Below are positions 18,693-28,533 of a stretch of DNA of 64,000 nt, piece by piece; position 1 is the stretch's first letter, and the number at the start of each line of letters is the position of its first letter. The translations under genes were made by a program, and so were the position numbers. Source of the stretch: Saprospiraceae bacterium (GTDB taxonomy: Bacteria; Bacteroidota; Bacteroidia; Chitinophagales; Saprospiraceae); contig JADKBO010000059.1 in the NCBI GenBank assembly GCA_016715105.1, forward strand, positions 124,001 to 188,000, written 5' to 3'. Under the pieces are notes generated by a model. The model was not told the origin of the DNA, searched no databases, and saw only the letters and a list, made by a program, of their open reading frames with translations.

Positions 18693-20450
18693 ATGCATTT
18701 CAATTTTTTCAGATTCAATCATCGGTCAAAACGCCCCATATTCTTTTTAATGTTGGGAGTTGCCTTTATGTCTTTTACCAATTTCAATGGAAACCATGAA
18801 TTACATCAAGCAGCCGCTGGAGATCCAGTTTTCTCCAATGTAACTTATGAAGGCATGGATTCCATTTATATCCAAAATCCTTTGGGAGCCAACGAGTTTT
18901 ACAATCCGATTTTACAAGGCTGTTATCCAGACCCTGCAATTACGAGAAAAGGAGATGATTACTATTTGGTTTGTTCTTCTTTTGCCATGTTTCCTGGAGT
19001 GCCCATTTTCCACTCCAAAGATTTGGTCAACTGGAAACAAATAGGTCATGTGCTTGATCGCGTATCCCAATTGGATGTCCATGATACAGGAATCAGTCAA
19101 GGTGTTTATGCTCCGGGAATCACTTACAATGCCAAAAACAATACCTTTTATATGATTGTCACAGCTTTTGCGGGCGGTGCAGGTAACATCATTGTTAAAA
19201 CCCAAGACCCTATGAAGGGTTGGAGTGAGCCCATCAAACAAAACTTCAATGGCATTGACCCAAGTATATTTTTTGATGATGATGGAAAGGCATACATCGT
19301 TCACAATGACGCGCCAAACAAGGGTGAAGAATTGTACAGTGGACATAGAGTAATTAAAATGTGGGAATACGACTTGGAAAAAGACAATGTCATTCCAGGT
19401 ACTGATAAAATCGTTGTCAATGGTGGTGTTGATTTGAAAGATAAACCTATCTGGATCGAAGCTCCTCACATCTATAAAAAGAATGGCAAATATTATTTGA
19501 TGTGTGCGGAAGGTGGTACAGGAGATTGGCACAGTGAAGTAATTTTCAAAAGTGACAGTCCAATGGGTCCTTTTATACCAGCTCCTAGCAACCCGATTTT
19601 GACCCAGAGACACTTTCCAAAAGAAAGAAAGAATAAAGTAGATTGGGCTGGTCACGCTGACTTGGTTTTAGGTCCGGATAACAAATATTATGGCGTATTC
19701 TTAGCCATAAGACCAAATGAAGAGCATCGTGTAAATGCAGGAAGAGAAACCTTTATTTTGCCTGTTGATTGGTCGGGTGAGTTTCCAGTTTTTGAAAATG
19801 GACTTGTACCCATGAAGCCAAAATTGAAAATGCCTGCTGGCGTAACAAATATGACTGGCCAAAAAGGTTTTTTACCTAGTGGCAACTTTGTATACAAGGA
19901 AGATTTTAAATCAGATAAGTTGGACTACAGATGGATTGGGTTGAGAGGACCTAGAGAAGAATTTATGGTCAAACATAAAAACGGTATTCAAATAAAACCT
20001 TTTGCTACGGACATCAATGAGTTGAAACCTACTTCCACCTTATTTTATCGCCAACAGCACAACAGTTTTTCGTTTACTACGACTTTGGATTACAAACCAA
20101 CAACAGAAACGGATTTGGCAGGTCTTACTACTTATCAGAATGAGCGCTACAATTATGTTTTTGGCGTGACTAAAAAGGGTGCTGATTATTATATTTTATT
20201 GGAAAGGTCAGAAAGGAGAGAATCCAAAATTTTGGCAAGTGAGAAAATTTCTTTAGATGGTCCGATACAATTGAATGTGACTGCTAAAGGAGATAAGTAT
20301 GAATTTAGTTATGCAACTAAAGGTGGAAGTTTCAAACGTTTGGGAGATGTTGTTTCTGGCGACATCTTATCTACAGATGTGGCTCGCGGATTTACTGGTG
20401 CTATGATTGGTTTGTATGCGACTTCAGTAAATAATGCCATACCGCAATAG
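18693..20450 (+). CDS. Glycoside hydrolase family 43 (beta-xylosidase/arabinofuranosidase-like), secreted
   Basis: GH43 enzymes remove xylose or arabinose from plant-type polysaccharides. The 585-residue protein has an N-terminal signal segment (PIFFLMLGVAFMSFT). The five-bladed propeller follows with the three expected acids: catalytic base Asp in 'GCYPDPAI' (about residue 75), pKa-modulating Asp in 'GIDPSIFFDDDG' (about 190), and general acid Glu in 'IWIEAPHIYKKNG' (about 255). The C-terminal part from about residue 400 is a beta-sandwich (family 43 C2/DUF1349-like) that helps form the substrate pocket. It is monocistronic, closed by a strong terminator, and has no SusC/SusD pair nearby, so it is not part of a typical polysaccharide utilisation locus. 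Confidence 0.88.
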   Translation: MHFNFFRFNHRSKRPIFFLMLGVAFMSFTNFNGNHELHQAAAGDPVFSNVTYEGMDSIYIQNPLGANEFYNPILQGCYPDPAITRKGDDYYLVCSSFAMFPGVPIFHSKDLVNWKQIGHVLDRVSQLDVHDTGISQGVYAPGITYNAKNNTFYMIVTAFAGGAGNIIVKTQDPMKGWSEPIKQNFNGIDPSIFFDDDGKAYIVHNDAPNKGEELYSGHRVIKMWEYDLEKDNVIPGTDKIVVNGGVDLKDKPIWIEAPHIYKKNGKYYLMCAEGGTGDWHSEVIFKSDSPMGPFIPAPSNPILTQRHFPKERKNKVDWAGHADLVLGPDNKYYGVFLAIRPNEEHRVNAGRETFILPVDWSGEFPVFENGLVPMKPKLKMPAGVTNMTGQKGFLPSGNFVYKEDFKSDKLDYRWIGLRGPREEFMVKHKNGIQIKPFATDINELKPTSTLFYRQQHNSFSFTTTLDYKPTTETDLAGLTTYQNERYNYVFGVTKKGADYYILLERSERRESKILASEKISLDGPIQLNVTAKGDKYEFSYATKGGSFKRLGDVVSGDILSTDVARGFTGAMIGLYATSVNNAIPQ

Positions 20451-20509
20451 TTAACTAATCAAAGTTGTGGAGGAATTCATGACTAATTTGATATAGAATA
20501 GATAGTTAC

Positions 20510-20548
20510 AAAACCAAATCTGATTCAGTTCGGATTTGGTTTTTTTTT
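20510..20548 (+). terminator. Rho-independent terminator after the GH43 gene
   Basis: AAAACCAAATCTGA (about 20511-20524) pairs with TTCGGATTTGGTTTT (20529-20543) around a five-base loop, followed by a T-rich run. It lies between convergent genes, 60 bp after the GH43 stop. Confidence 0.8.
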
Positions 20549-20576
20549 ATGATTCTATTTTTAAAAGATGGTCAAA

Positions 20577-22103
20577 TCATTTTTTACGTAGAATACCAAA
20601 AATCGCTGATCTGATCTTGGCAAGGTCTATGTATTTTGCAATAAATCTTTGCCAAACAAAGACACAGTAGATTCCAAAAATCAGGATATTAAAAGTCAAG
20701 CGCAACCCCAAAGAAAGGGCTAGAAATTCTCTCATAAACCAAGCCGCTAAAAGGATAAGCAAAGTAATGCCAATCACCATCATGATTTCCTTAATAGGAT
20801 ACTTGATGGGATAATATTTTTGACCTAAATAATAACTCAAACCCAACATTCCTCCATAACATGCTACGGAAGCCCAAGCGGAGCCAATGATACCAAAAAT
20901 GGGGATGGTAATCCAACTCACAAGCAAGGTGAGGAATACACCAAAAATGGAAATCCAAAGGCCAATCTGGGTATTATCTGATAATTTATACCAGATCGAT
21001 ACGCTATAATACAAGCCCAGAAAAATGTATGAAACCAATAAAAAGGGTACTACAAAAACGCCAGATCGGTAATTGGTGCCAATCAAAATCAATAAAATGT
21101 AAATGAATAAGTAAATGCCCACCACAACCAGTGAGGAAAATACGGCAAAAGAGAGTGCTGCCTTTCCGTACATTTTTCGTTCAGTATCTTGTGCGGCATT
21201 ATTGAAGAAGAAAGGCTCTGCGGCATAGTTGTAGGCTGTCGTAAAAAGATTGAGTAAAATGGCCAATTTGGCTGCAGCCGAAAAAATACCCACTTGAGAC
21301 ATTCTTTCTGTTAACGTTCCTGACAATAACCATTTTTGTAAAGGAGCTGCAAAAGCTTGATTGATGTTGCCAGCTAAGGCCACCACTACCAATGGCCAAG
21401 CATACTTCAAAATAGGCTTAAGTAATTTTTTATCGAAAGAAAATTTTACTCTCCACAGTTCTGGAATCATGAGTAAAAAGACTAGGGCACTGGCAACAAC
21501 ATTGGCAAAAAATGTATAATCCAAGTCTTTGCGAACACCCAAAAGTTGATCTAAACTCGTTTTTAAATCCGGGAAAAATCTTGGAAGAATTTCCAGGAAT
21601 AACATCAAAGCTACTACAGAAGCTAAAACATTGGCTACCCGGTAAAAGAGAAATCGAAATGGCTTGCCGTCCAATCTAAATTTTGAATAAACCAACGTTG
21701 TGGCTGCATCAAACAGTAAAATCCAAGCAAAATATTGCACAAAATGGATATCGTTTGGATACTTCAAATAGGCAGCGACTTGTGGGGCAAAGATCATCAA
21801 TCCAGCAAATACCAATAAACTGATGACCATCATGGGCACAAACGTGGTCGAATAAACCTTATCTCTTTCTTCTGTAGTTTTGGTATTTGCATATCGGAAA
21901 TAAGCAGTATCCATTCTGAAAGTCATGAAAGATAAGATCAGCGCAGTGTATGCATAAAATTCGGAGAAGATGCCATAATCTCCCGTATCCTTCAGACGAT
22001 AAGTGAGGTATGGCGTCAATACAATAAAGTAAAGAATGCGTGGCAAAATATGACTCATGCCATAAATGACCGTTTCGCCAGCAAGCTTTTTAAGTGTGGG
22101 CAT
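20577..22103 (-). CDS. Polysaccharide flippase (Wzx/MATE-like, oligosaccharide export)
   Basis: The 508-residue protein has 12 to 14 membrane helices throughout and the Wzx/RfbX-type start: 'LAGETVIYGMSHILPRILYFIVLTPYLTYRL' is the family signature region (residues 7-37, quoted only in part elsewhere). Positive residues such as TFRMDTAYFRYAN follow helix 2 to 3. Such proteins flip undecaprenyl-linked sugars across the inner membrane for capsule, LPS or exopolysaccharide synthesis. No glycosyltransferase lies next to it, so the glycan cannot be inferred. A 141-bp gap separates it from the upstream lipoprotein gene on the same strand; they may share a transcript. Confidence 0.82.
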   Translation of the reverse strand: MPTLKKLAGETVIYGMSHILPRILYFIVLTPYLTYRLKDTGDYGIFSEFYAYTALILSFMTFRMDTAYFRYANTKTTEERDKVYSTTFVPMMVISLLVFAGLMIFAPQVAAYLKYPNDIHFVQYFAWILLFDAATTLVYSKFRLDGKPFRFLFYRVANVLASVVALMLFLEILPRFFPDLKTSLDQLLGVRKDLDYTFFANVVASALVFLLMIPELWRVKFSFDKKLLKPILKYAWPLVVVALAGNINQAFAAPLQKWLLSGTLTERMSQVGIFSAAAKLAILLNLFTTAYNYAAEPFFFNNAAQDTERKMYGKAALSFAVFSSLVVVGIYLFIYILLILIGTNYRSGVFVVPFLLVSYIFLGLYYSVSIWYKLSDNTQIGLWISIFGVFLTLLVSWITIPIFGIIGSAWASVACYGGMLGLSYYLGQKYYPIKYPIKEIMMVIGITLLILLAAWFMREFLALSLGLRLTFNILIFGIYCVFVWQRFIAKYIDLAKIRSAIFGILRKK

Positions 22104-22244
22104 ATTTTTGCAAAATCGTATTGGGCGATTGTGAGCACAAGTTTATTACTTTTCCTTGGCTAATGCAAAAATATAACAGCGTTATCCTAAATGGAAATGG
22201 ATGTAATCACTATCTGGGCACTAAAAAATCCTTGGATTGAGTAT

Positions 22245-22790
22245 TTATTTGATGTTGCGACCTGAGGCTACTTTCTGGTCTACTTGCACTTTGTTGATCT
22301 TTTCAAGTTCTACCATCAAGGATGCATAAGCGCTTGCCGATTTAGTTTTATAAGTTTTATCACCATAGGTAATCAATCCATTTTTATCTCCCCATTCTTT
22401 TGCCAACAGCATATAGGGCCCCTTACCAGTTGATTTTGGACCAAACATCAAAAAAGTTTGGTCGTTTTTTTCTTCAAAGGAAATACCAAATCGGTCATGG
22501 ATGGGATTATAAACCAGCTGTCCGGGTGTACCTCTTCTGATGACCACCGTTTCCACTTTTTCACCCCCCGTCATCACGACCTTACCATCTACAATATTGC
22601 TTTCTCCCGAAGTCTGCATGCGGTAAAGTACGATGTCTTGTGAAACGTAAAATTGAATCTTTTGCAAATCTCTGTCGCTCCATCTTTGCTCTTTCTTGAG
22701 CTCTTCTGTGAATGGAGTATAACGGGTTGATGAACAAGAAGCAGCAAATAAAACAATCAGCAAAAAAGAAAGGTGTGTAAAGTAACGCAT
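22245..22790 (-). CDS. Hypothetical lipoprotein
   Basis: The 181-residue protein begins with a signal ending in lipobox FAASC (Cys about residue 19), so it should be lipid-anchored. The rest has no motif I can name. It is soluble, beta-rich and basic, with 'VVIRRGTPGQLVYNP' and 'YMLLAKEWGDKNGLITYG' in its middle. The pattern resembles small conserved lipoproteins of Bacteroidota with no assigned function. It lies 127 bp downstream of the malic enzyme gene on the same strand. Confidence 0.6.
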   Translation of the reverse strand: MRYFTHLSFLLIVLFAASCSSTRYTPFTEELKKEQRWSDRDLQKIQFYVSQDIVLYRMQTSGESNIVDGKVVMTGGEKVETVVIRRGTPGQLVYNPIHDRFGISFEEKNDQTFLMFGPKSTGKGPYMLLAKEWGDKNGLITYGDKTYKTKSASAYASLMVELEKINKVQVDQKVASGRNIK

Positions 22791-22917
22791 GGTATAGATT
22801 TATATGAATGGATTCAAAATAAAATTACGTTCAAAGCGCATAACTTTTCACTATTTTAAATCTATTTAACGTGCACCTTAACCATACATTAACCTTGTGA
22901 AATGTTGGGCCAATTGT

Positions 22918-24537
22918 CTAATATTCTGGGTTATACATCAATGCTTCCAAATATCCATGGAGGTCTGCCGGCTTACTGATTTTTGTAAGTCCCAGTTCTA
23001 TTAATTTTAATGAAACTGCTTTTGCAATCTCTAATGAAATAAACCTCAGCTTTGTCAAATTTGGGTAAACCCTTCCTGCATCCAATTCAGATTGATCGAT
23101 GCAATTGGCTAATGCACTGGCTGCAACCATAAAAATATCATCTGGCAAGTGGCTGGGTTTCATCCCAATGCAAGCCAAACCAATGCCTGGGAATATGTAA
23201 ACATTATTGCCTTGGGCAGTAGTGTATGTTTTGCCCTGCCATTCAAATTCAGCAAATGGACTTCCACTTGCAAAGATGGCTGTACCATTGCTATAGGTGT
23301 AGACTTCGGCAGCTGTACATTCTGATTTACTGGTTGGATTTGAAAGTGCAAAAATAACAGGTCGATGATTGATTTCAGACATGAGTTCAATGACCTCTTG
23401 GGTAAAAGTGCCACCTGCCCCAGATGCTCCAATGAGTATATTTGGCAGAAGGTATTTGATGGCTTCTATGAAATTCAAAGGAGCCGCATCATGTGCATAA
23501 GGTAAATTGTGTGGAAGTAAATCTGTCCTCGATTTTACCAAAAGTCCGTGGATGTCCACAAACCACAACCTACGGTGCGCTTCTTCTTCGCTAAGTCCTT
23601 CTTCGATCAGAGCACTGACCATCAAATCGGCTATTCCTGTGGCTGCAGAACCAGCTCCGAGAAATAAAATTGTACTATCTTTAAATGGAATACCTGAAAT
23701 TCTGCTCGCAGACAATACTCCACCTAGAGCTACCGCTGCTGTTCCCTGAATATCGTCATTAAAGCACAATATTTGATTCTGGTATTTATTGAGTATTTCG
23801 TAGGCATTGGGTGTCAAAAAATCTTCAAACTGTATCAAAACATCTGGAAATTTATCTCTAATCGCCACGATGAATTCATCCAGAAGTTCAAAATAGGGCT
23901 CTCCCACCATTCTCTTGTGCGGATAACCTAAATAGAGTAAATCGTCCAAGTATGCTTCATTATTTGTGCCCACATCAAACATGATGGGCATGCAAAATTC
24001 TGGTCTGATACCTCCTCCTGCTACATAAAGAGATAATTTCCCGATCGGAATGCCCATGCCATTTGCACCCAAGTCTCCAAGACCAAGGATTCTTTGACCG
24101 TCAGTGATCACCACGACCTTGACTTCTTTTTCTGGCCAGTTGTCTAGTATTTGTCTGATCTCACCTTTGTCTTCCGGCGTTAAAAAGAAACCTTTATCAT
24201 TTCTGTATATCTGAGAGAACTCTTTGCATACTTGACCAACGGTTGGCGTATAAATGATGGGCAAAAGTTCTGCAAAGTTTTGCATGATCGTTTTATAAAA
24301 CAATTGCTCATTGCGATCTTGCAAAGCGGACAGGAAAATGTACTTCTCAATATCAGACTCTTTCCGTCTGATATTGGTCATGACTCGGTTGATCTGCTTT
24401 TGTTGCGAACCTACAGAATAGGGTAGCAACCCTCTCAAACCCAATTCTTGCCGTTCCTCTTTGGTAAAAGACGTAGACTTGCTGATTTTTCGATCACGCA
24501 GTACTTCAACGCCTCTTTTATTGGTTATCAAACCCAT
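22918..24537 (-). CDS. maeA: NAD-dependent malic enzyme
   Basis: Malic enzyme oxidatively decarboxylates malate to pyruvate with NAD+, linking the TCA cycle to pyruvate metabolism. The 539 residues match the large (about 540-570) eukaryote-like form. It has 'NFAELLPIIYTPTVGQ' (about residue 88), the catalytic Tyr region, 'ITDGQRILGLGDLGANGMGIPIGK' split by conserved Gly residues (about 145-170), the metal-binding 'IQFEDF' and 'CFNDDIQGTAAV', and a Rossmann motif 'LFLGAGSAATGIA'. The ATG is 21 bp after the parE stop, so both are likely read from one transcript although their roles are unrelated. Confidence 0.92.
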   Translation of the reverse strand: MGLITNKRGVEVLRDRKISKSTSFTKEERQELGLRGLLPYSVGSQQKQINRVMTNIRRKESDIEKYIFLSALQDRNEQLFYKTIMQNFAELLPIIYTPTVGQVCKEFSQIYRNDKGFFLTPEDKGEIRQILDNWPEKEVKVVVITDGQRILGLGDLGANGMGIPIGKLSLYVAGGGIRPEFCMPIMFDVGTNNEAYLDDLLYLGYPHKRMVGEPYFELLDEFIVAIRDKFPDVLIQFEDFLTPNAYEILNKYQNQILCFNDDIQGTAAVALGGVLSASRISGIPFKDSTILFLGAGSAATGIADLMVSALIEEGLSEEEAHRRLWFVDIHGLLVKSRTDLLPHNLPYAHDAAPLNFIEAIKYLLPNILIGASGAGGTFTQEVIELMSEINHRPVIFALSNPTSKSECTAAEVYTYSNGTAIFASGSPFAEFEWQGKTYTTAQGNNVYIFPGIGLACIGMKPSHLPDDIFMVAASALANCIDQSELDAGRVYPNLTKLRFISLEIAKAVSLKLIELGLTKISKPADLHGYLEALMYNPEY

Positions 24538-24558
24538 ATGAAAATGTATTGGTGGAGA

Positions 24559-26475
24559 TTACACTGCTTCCAGTTCTTCTGCTAATTCTTCGGTTGTAAA
24601 CTCATCTTTTTCATCAACGATTTCATCAATTTCGTACTTGAGGTTACCAATGATGAATTCTTGGCGTTCAGGTGTATTTTTGCCCATATAGTAGGATAAA
24701 ATGTCTTCTATATTGGTCTTGTCTTGCATGATGACAGGGTCAAGTTTGATGTTGTCCCCAATAAAATCTTCAAATTCGTTGGGACTGATTTCACCCAATC
24801 CTTTAAATCGGGTAATTTCTGCTTTACCTCTCAATTTTTTGATAGCGTCTTGCTTTTCCTTTTCAGAATAACAATAAAACGTTTTCTGTTTATCTCTGAC
24901 CCTGAATAGGGGTGTATCCAATATATACAAATGGCCTTGTTTGACAAGATCTGGGAAAAATTGCAAGAAGAAAGTCAGCAGCAATAACCTGATGTGCATA
25001 CCATCCACGTCTGCATCGGTAGAAATCACCACTCGGTTGAATCTCAAATTTTCGATGCCGTCTTCAATGTCCAGCGCATGTTGTAAAAGGTTAAATTCTT
25101 CATTTTGATATACCACCTTTTTGGTCATGCCGTAACAGTTGAGGGGTTTACCTCTCAAAGAAAAGACTGCCTGAGATTCTACATTGCGTGCCTTGGTTAT
25201 CGAACCACTCGCAGAATCACCCTCAGTTATAAATATGGTAGATGCCAGTTTGGTCTCTTCCAATACTTTTTTATTGGATTCATTGAGGTGAACCCTACAA
25301 TCTCTCAATTTTTTATTGTGTAAAGCGGCCTTCTTTGCCCGGTCGTTTGCAAGTTTTTTGATGCCAGAAATTTCCTTACGTTCACGTTCACTTTGCTGAA
25401 TCCTTTTGAGCAAAGTATCAGCTACATCTTTGTTTTTGTGCAGAAAGTTGTCTAGATGAGACTTCAAAAAATCGGTGATGAAACCTCTGATGGTTTGTCC
25501 TTCAGGCGAAATATTCTGCGATCCGAGTTTGGTTTTAGTCTGTGACTCAAATACAGGCTCTTCTATTTTGATACTCACCGCGCAAACAATAGAACTTTGC
25601 ACATCTCTGGTGTCGAAGTTTTTATTGTAAAACTCTCTGATTGTTTTTACGTAAGCTTCTCTAAAAGCAGCCAAGTGTGTACCACCTTGGGTGGTATTTT
25701 GTCCATTCACAAAAGAATAATACTCTTCACCATATTGTTCTCCGTGTGAAACTGCTACTTCAAGGTCGTCACTTTTGAGGTGAATGATTGGATAGCGCAA
25801 GGTGGATGCATCTACTTTTCGCTCCAACAGATCCAGCAAGCCATTTTTGGAAACCAATGTTTTACCATTGTAATTCATCTTGAGGCCGGCATTGAGGTAG
25901 GCATAGTTCCACAATTGGTTCTCTACAAACTCATATCGGTATCTATAATTTTTGAATATTGATTCGTCTGGAATGAACTCGAAATAAGTACCATTAACAT
26001 TGGTAGTTTTTTCGATCTTGGATTCCTTCAAAATAGAACCACCTTCAAACTCTACAGTTTTACTTTCACCTTCCCGGTAAGAAGCAACTTTGAAGTATTT
26101 TGAAAGCGCATTGACCGCTTTGGTACCTACACCATTGAGACCAACCGATTTTTTGAAAGCCTTGCTGTCATATTTTGCACCAGTATTGATTTTGGAAACA
26201 CAGTCAACTACCTTACCTAGTGGAATACCCCTACCATAATCTCTTACACGAACCACCCCTTCTTGTATGGTAAGGTCAATTGCTTTGCCATGACCCATGA
26301 CAAACTCATCAATACTATTGTCAATTATTTCTTTAAGCAAAACATAAATACCATCATCGGTAGAGGAGCCATCGCCCAATTTACCGATATACATACCAGG
26401 CCTCAAACGGATGTGTTCCTTCCATTCGAGCGTCCTTATGTTGTCTTCATCGTATTTTACTTCTTGATTACTCAT
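24559..26475 (-). CDS. parE: DNA topoisomerase IV subunit B
   Basis: ParE is the ATPase subunit of topoisomerase IV, which unlinks daughter chromosomes. The 638 residues show the GHKL ATPase motifs 'EIIDNSIDEF' (Asn/Asp for Mg-ATP, about residue 50), 'DYGRGIPLG' (about 78) and 'GLNGVGTKAVNAL' (about 112), then the transducer domain. The TOPRIM domain has 'EGDSASGS' (about 420) and 'DADVDG' (about 490), followed by the C-terminal 'RFKGLGEI'. The length and the short acidic C-terminus fit the Bacteroidota ParE form rather than GyrB, which is usually longer. parC is not adjacent. The malic enzyme gene follows in the same direction. Confidence 0.9.
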   Translation of the reverse strand: MSNQEVKYDEDNIRTLEWKEHIRLRPGMYIGKLGDGSSTDDGIYVLLKEIIDNSIDEFVMGHGKAIDLTIQEGVVRVRDYGRGIPLGKVVDCVSKINTGAKYDSKAFKKSVGLNGVGTKAVNALSKYFKVASYREGESKTVEFEGGSILKESKIEKTTNVNGTYFEFIPDESIFKNYRYRYEFVENQLWNYAYLNAGLKMNYNGKTLVSKNGLLDLLERKVDASTLRYPIIHLKSDDLEVAVSHGEQYGEEYYSFVNGQNTTQGGTHLAAFREAYVKTIREFYNKNFDTRDVQSSIVCAVSIKIEEPVFESQTKTKLGSQNISPEGQTIRGFITDFLKSHLDNFLHKNKDVADTLLKRIQQSERERKEISGIKKLANDRAKKAALHNKKLRDCRVHLNESNKKVLEETKLASTIFITEGDSASGSITKARNVESQAVFSLRGKPLNCYGMTKKVVYQNEEFNLLQHALDIEDGIENLRFNRVVISTDADVDGMHIRLLLLTFFLQFFPDLVKQGHLYILDTPLFRVRDKQKTFYCYSEKEKQDAIKKLRGKAEITRFKGLGEISPNEFEDFIGDNIKLDPVIMQDKTNIEDILSYYMGKNTPERQEFIIGNLKYEIDEIVDEKDEFTTEELAEELEAV

Positions 26476-26672
26476 GAATCTTCTTAAGTTTTATAATAAT
26501 TAGGTATAGTCATCAGGCTTTTATGGGGGTCGATTGAAGTCGCGTTACAAAGGTGAAAAATTAAATTTAAAAATTTTTCATCGCATGCAACTAAGATTTA
26601 ATTTAAATCAATCTAAAAATGTGGACATAACACATGAAATATATATTACATCTTACTTTTTTTAAAGATTAA

Positions 26673-26682
26673 GGGAAAACCC
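26673..26682 (+). promoter_or_regulatory. GGGAAAACCC palindromic motif upstream of an orphan promoter
   Basis: GGGAAAACCC is followed by TAGATTTTTGG. Similar GGGA(A)n..CCC motifs occur at 41021-41038 and 46710-46721, also in intergenic DNA. It lies about 28-37 bp upstream of the predicted -7 box of the candidate small RNA and may be an operator. Confidence 0.35.
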
Positions 26683-26688
26683 TAGATT

Positions 26689-26718
26689 TTTGGCAATGTA
26701 TTTGCAATATAGTCTTTG
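26689..26718 (+). promoter_or_regulatory. Candidate Bacteroidota promoter for an orphan transcript
   Basis: TTTG (26689-26692) and TAGTCTTTG (26710-26718) resemble the -33 TTTG and -7 TAnnTTTG boxes of the Bacteroidota primary sigma factor, with one extra base in the -7 box and 17 bp between them. No protein gene starts within 500 bp on this strand. Confidence 0.4.
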
Positions 26719-26724
26719 TGTTCA

Positions 26725-26788
26725 GGTTATTAAGGATTTTAATTCGAAAAGAGGTTAGAGCGGGGGTAAACTAGCCTCTTTTTTTTTA
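26725..26788 (+). ncRNA. Candidate small RNA with its own terminator
   Basis: A predicted transcript of about 65 nt would start near 26725 and end in the hairpin GAGGTTAG/CTAGCCTC (26751-26778) plus a T run to 26788. No start codon with a meaningful frame lies inside. It stands between divergent parE and the DUF4407 gene, in a 757-bp stretch otherwise empty of genes. The RNA is inferred only from the promoter-terminator arrangement. A protein-attenuator role is unlikely, as the next gene begins 440 bp further on. Confidence 0.35.
26751..26788 (+). terminator. Stand-alone Rho-independent terminator
   Basis: GAGGTTAG (26751-26758) pairs with CTAGCCTC (26771-26778), with one T-G wobble, followed by ten T (26779-26788). 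No gene ends upstream on this strand, so it should terminate the small transcript proposed here. Confidence 0.7.
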
Positions 26789-27232
26789 TTCTAAATCCAA
26801 AACGCACTATCAAACCCATAGCCATCAAACCCTACATCCCACAAAAAGTTTCAGATCATCTTTAGCTCTTTCTCTCTACTCTTCAGTAGAAATTCAGAAT
26901 TTATCAAATATCATACAATCTCTTGCGTTATTCCAATCGAAATAATGAGTATGAGCTTTTGTTTTAAGACAAATCTTAACAAGAAAGCTTTTTCAAAAAA
27001 AATATGTATGCTCATTGTTTCCGACAGGACAGCTGGTCGTGAATTCAGTGTCATTTGTATATAATTTCAATCCATTACCTATCGGCAGTATTAATTTTAC
27101 AAAATCATTTTAGTTTTTCAGGCTACTATTTTAAGACCAAATACAGATAAAATCAGTACAATAAGAAAATATCTACGCTTTAATACATATTAAACATTTT
27201 TTTAATATAATTTTGTGTCACAAATTACTGCG

Positions 27233-28375
27233 ATGAGTAAATTAAGTCAATTTTTTATCTTTTGTTCCGGAGCAGAGAAGTCTATTTTAGACCAAACCAC
27301 TACGGAAACCAACAAATACGCCGGCATCGGTGCCACTGTGTTTTTTACAGGGGTATTTGCCATGATAGCATCTAGTTATGCTTTATACACCGTATTTCAC
27401 AACATCTGGGCTGCGACAGCTTTTGGTTTGGTGTGGGGTATCATGATTTTCAATTTAGATAGGTACATAGTTTCATCTATGAAAAAGAAGGGTAAATGGT
27501 ATCAAGATTTAAGTATGGCCATTCCTAGAATAGTACTCGCTGTCATCATCAGTATTGTTATTGCCAAGCCGCTAGAGCTCAAAATTTTCAGTAGTGAAAT
27601 CCAAGCGGAATTGATCAGCATGCAACAAGAAACTCGCAAAGAGCATGAAGACAAGTTGAAGGCAAGATTTGACACTGACCTCAAAAAAATCGATGACGAA
27701 CTTGCTGACCTCAATGGTGAACTGAAGAGAATGCGCAATCAGAAAGAATCACTTCATGCACAAGCTATGGGTGAGGCAGATGGTACTGGCGGTTCCAAAA
27801 TCAGAAATATGGGCCCTATTTACAAAGCCAAAGTAGCTACTGCACTTGCTGCAGAACAAGAATTCATAGCGCGTAAGACTGAGCTAGATCCCAAGATCAT
27901 CGAAAAAGAAGCTAAAAAGAAAGAAATTCTAGCAACCCAACAAGCAGAATTGACGGCACTTGAAAAAGCTTCACTAGATGGTTTCGCTTCTAGAATTGAA
28001 GCTCTCGACAGGATTGGAGCAAAATCCAATGCCGTTTTGATGGCTAGCTTATTCATCATGTTACTTTTTATCGCCATAGAAACTGCACCTTTATTTGTCA
28101 AATTGATTTCTGACAGATCGCCATATGATTATATTCTCAATAAAATGGAAACAGATGTTGAGCTCGATCATAAGGAATACACCACTTTGAAGAAGTTGAG
28201 GACTCAAACCAAGCTGGACTTTGAAGGCCAAACGACTTCTCATAAAAATGCAGAAGAGATCAAAGCTGAAAATGAATTGTTTACACACGCCATCAAAGGT
28301 GAGGTTGAATCTCTCAAACAAAATACCAGTGGTTTAAAAGATTACCTCAGAAGAGGCAAAATTTTGAATGCATAA
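27233..28375 (+). CDS. DUF4407 domain membrane protein with long coiled coil
   Basis: The 380-residue protein (ATG 27233 preferred over the GTG at 27215, which adds six residues) has two or three N-terminal membrane helices with 'GLVWGIMIFNLDRYIVSSM' (about residues 66-84), a DUF4407 hallmark. A highly charged coiled-coil region follows (about 135-270, rich in Glu, Lys and Asp), then one more helix 'AVLMASLFIMLLFIAIETAPLF' (listed as a region, about 265-290) and a charged tail. No enzyme motif is present, and its function is unknown. A bidirectional terminator separates it from the convergent adhesin gene. Confidence 0.78.
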   Translation: MSKLSQFFIFCSGAEKSILDQTTTETNKYAGIGATVFFTGVFAMIASSYALYTVFHNIWAATAFGLVWGIMIFNLDRYIVSSMKKKGKWYQDLSMAIPRIVLAVIISIVIAKPLELKIFSSEIQAELISMQQETRKEHEDKLKARFDTDLKKIDDELADLNGELKRMRNQKESLHAQAMGEADGTGGSKIRNMGPIYKAKVATALAAEQEFIARKTELDPKIIEKEAKKKEILATQQAELTALEKASLDGFASRIEALDRIGAKSNAVLMASLFIMLLFIAIETAPLFVKLISDRSPYDYILNKMETDVELDHKEYTTLKKLRTQTKLDFEGQTTSHKNAEEIKAENELFTHAIKGEVESLKQNTSGLKDYLRRGKILNA

Positions 28376-28412
28376 ACTGGCTGTTCAAGACGCAAATCAG
28401 TTATAAAATATC

Positions 28413-28448
28413 AAAAGGTCAACAAGTGTAAATATTTGTTGACCTTTT
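28413..28448. terminator. Bidirectional terminator between convergent genes
   Basis: AAAAGGTCAACAA (28413-28425) and TTGTTGACCTTTT (28436-28448) form a perfect 13-bp stem with a 10-base loop. A/T tracts on both sides let it work for the DUF4407 gene (+) and the adhesin (-). Confidence 0.85.
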
Positions 28449-28533
28449 ATTTTATATAAAACGCTGTTATAATTTGCTATTGGATCTTTAATAATAATCC
28501 TCGAGGCGAATTTTAATGGTGAAGATATTCATC

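Noticed and set aside
18912..19655. 247-codon minus-strand open frame
   Set aside because: It is antisense to the GH43 catalytic domain, whose motifs are unmistakable on the plus strand.
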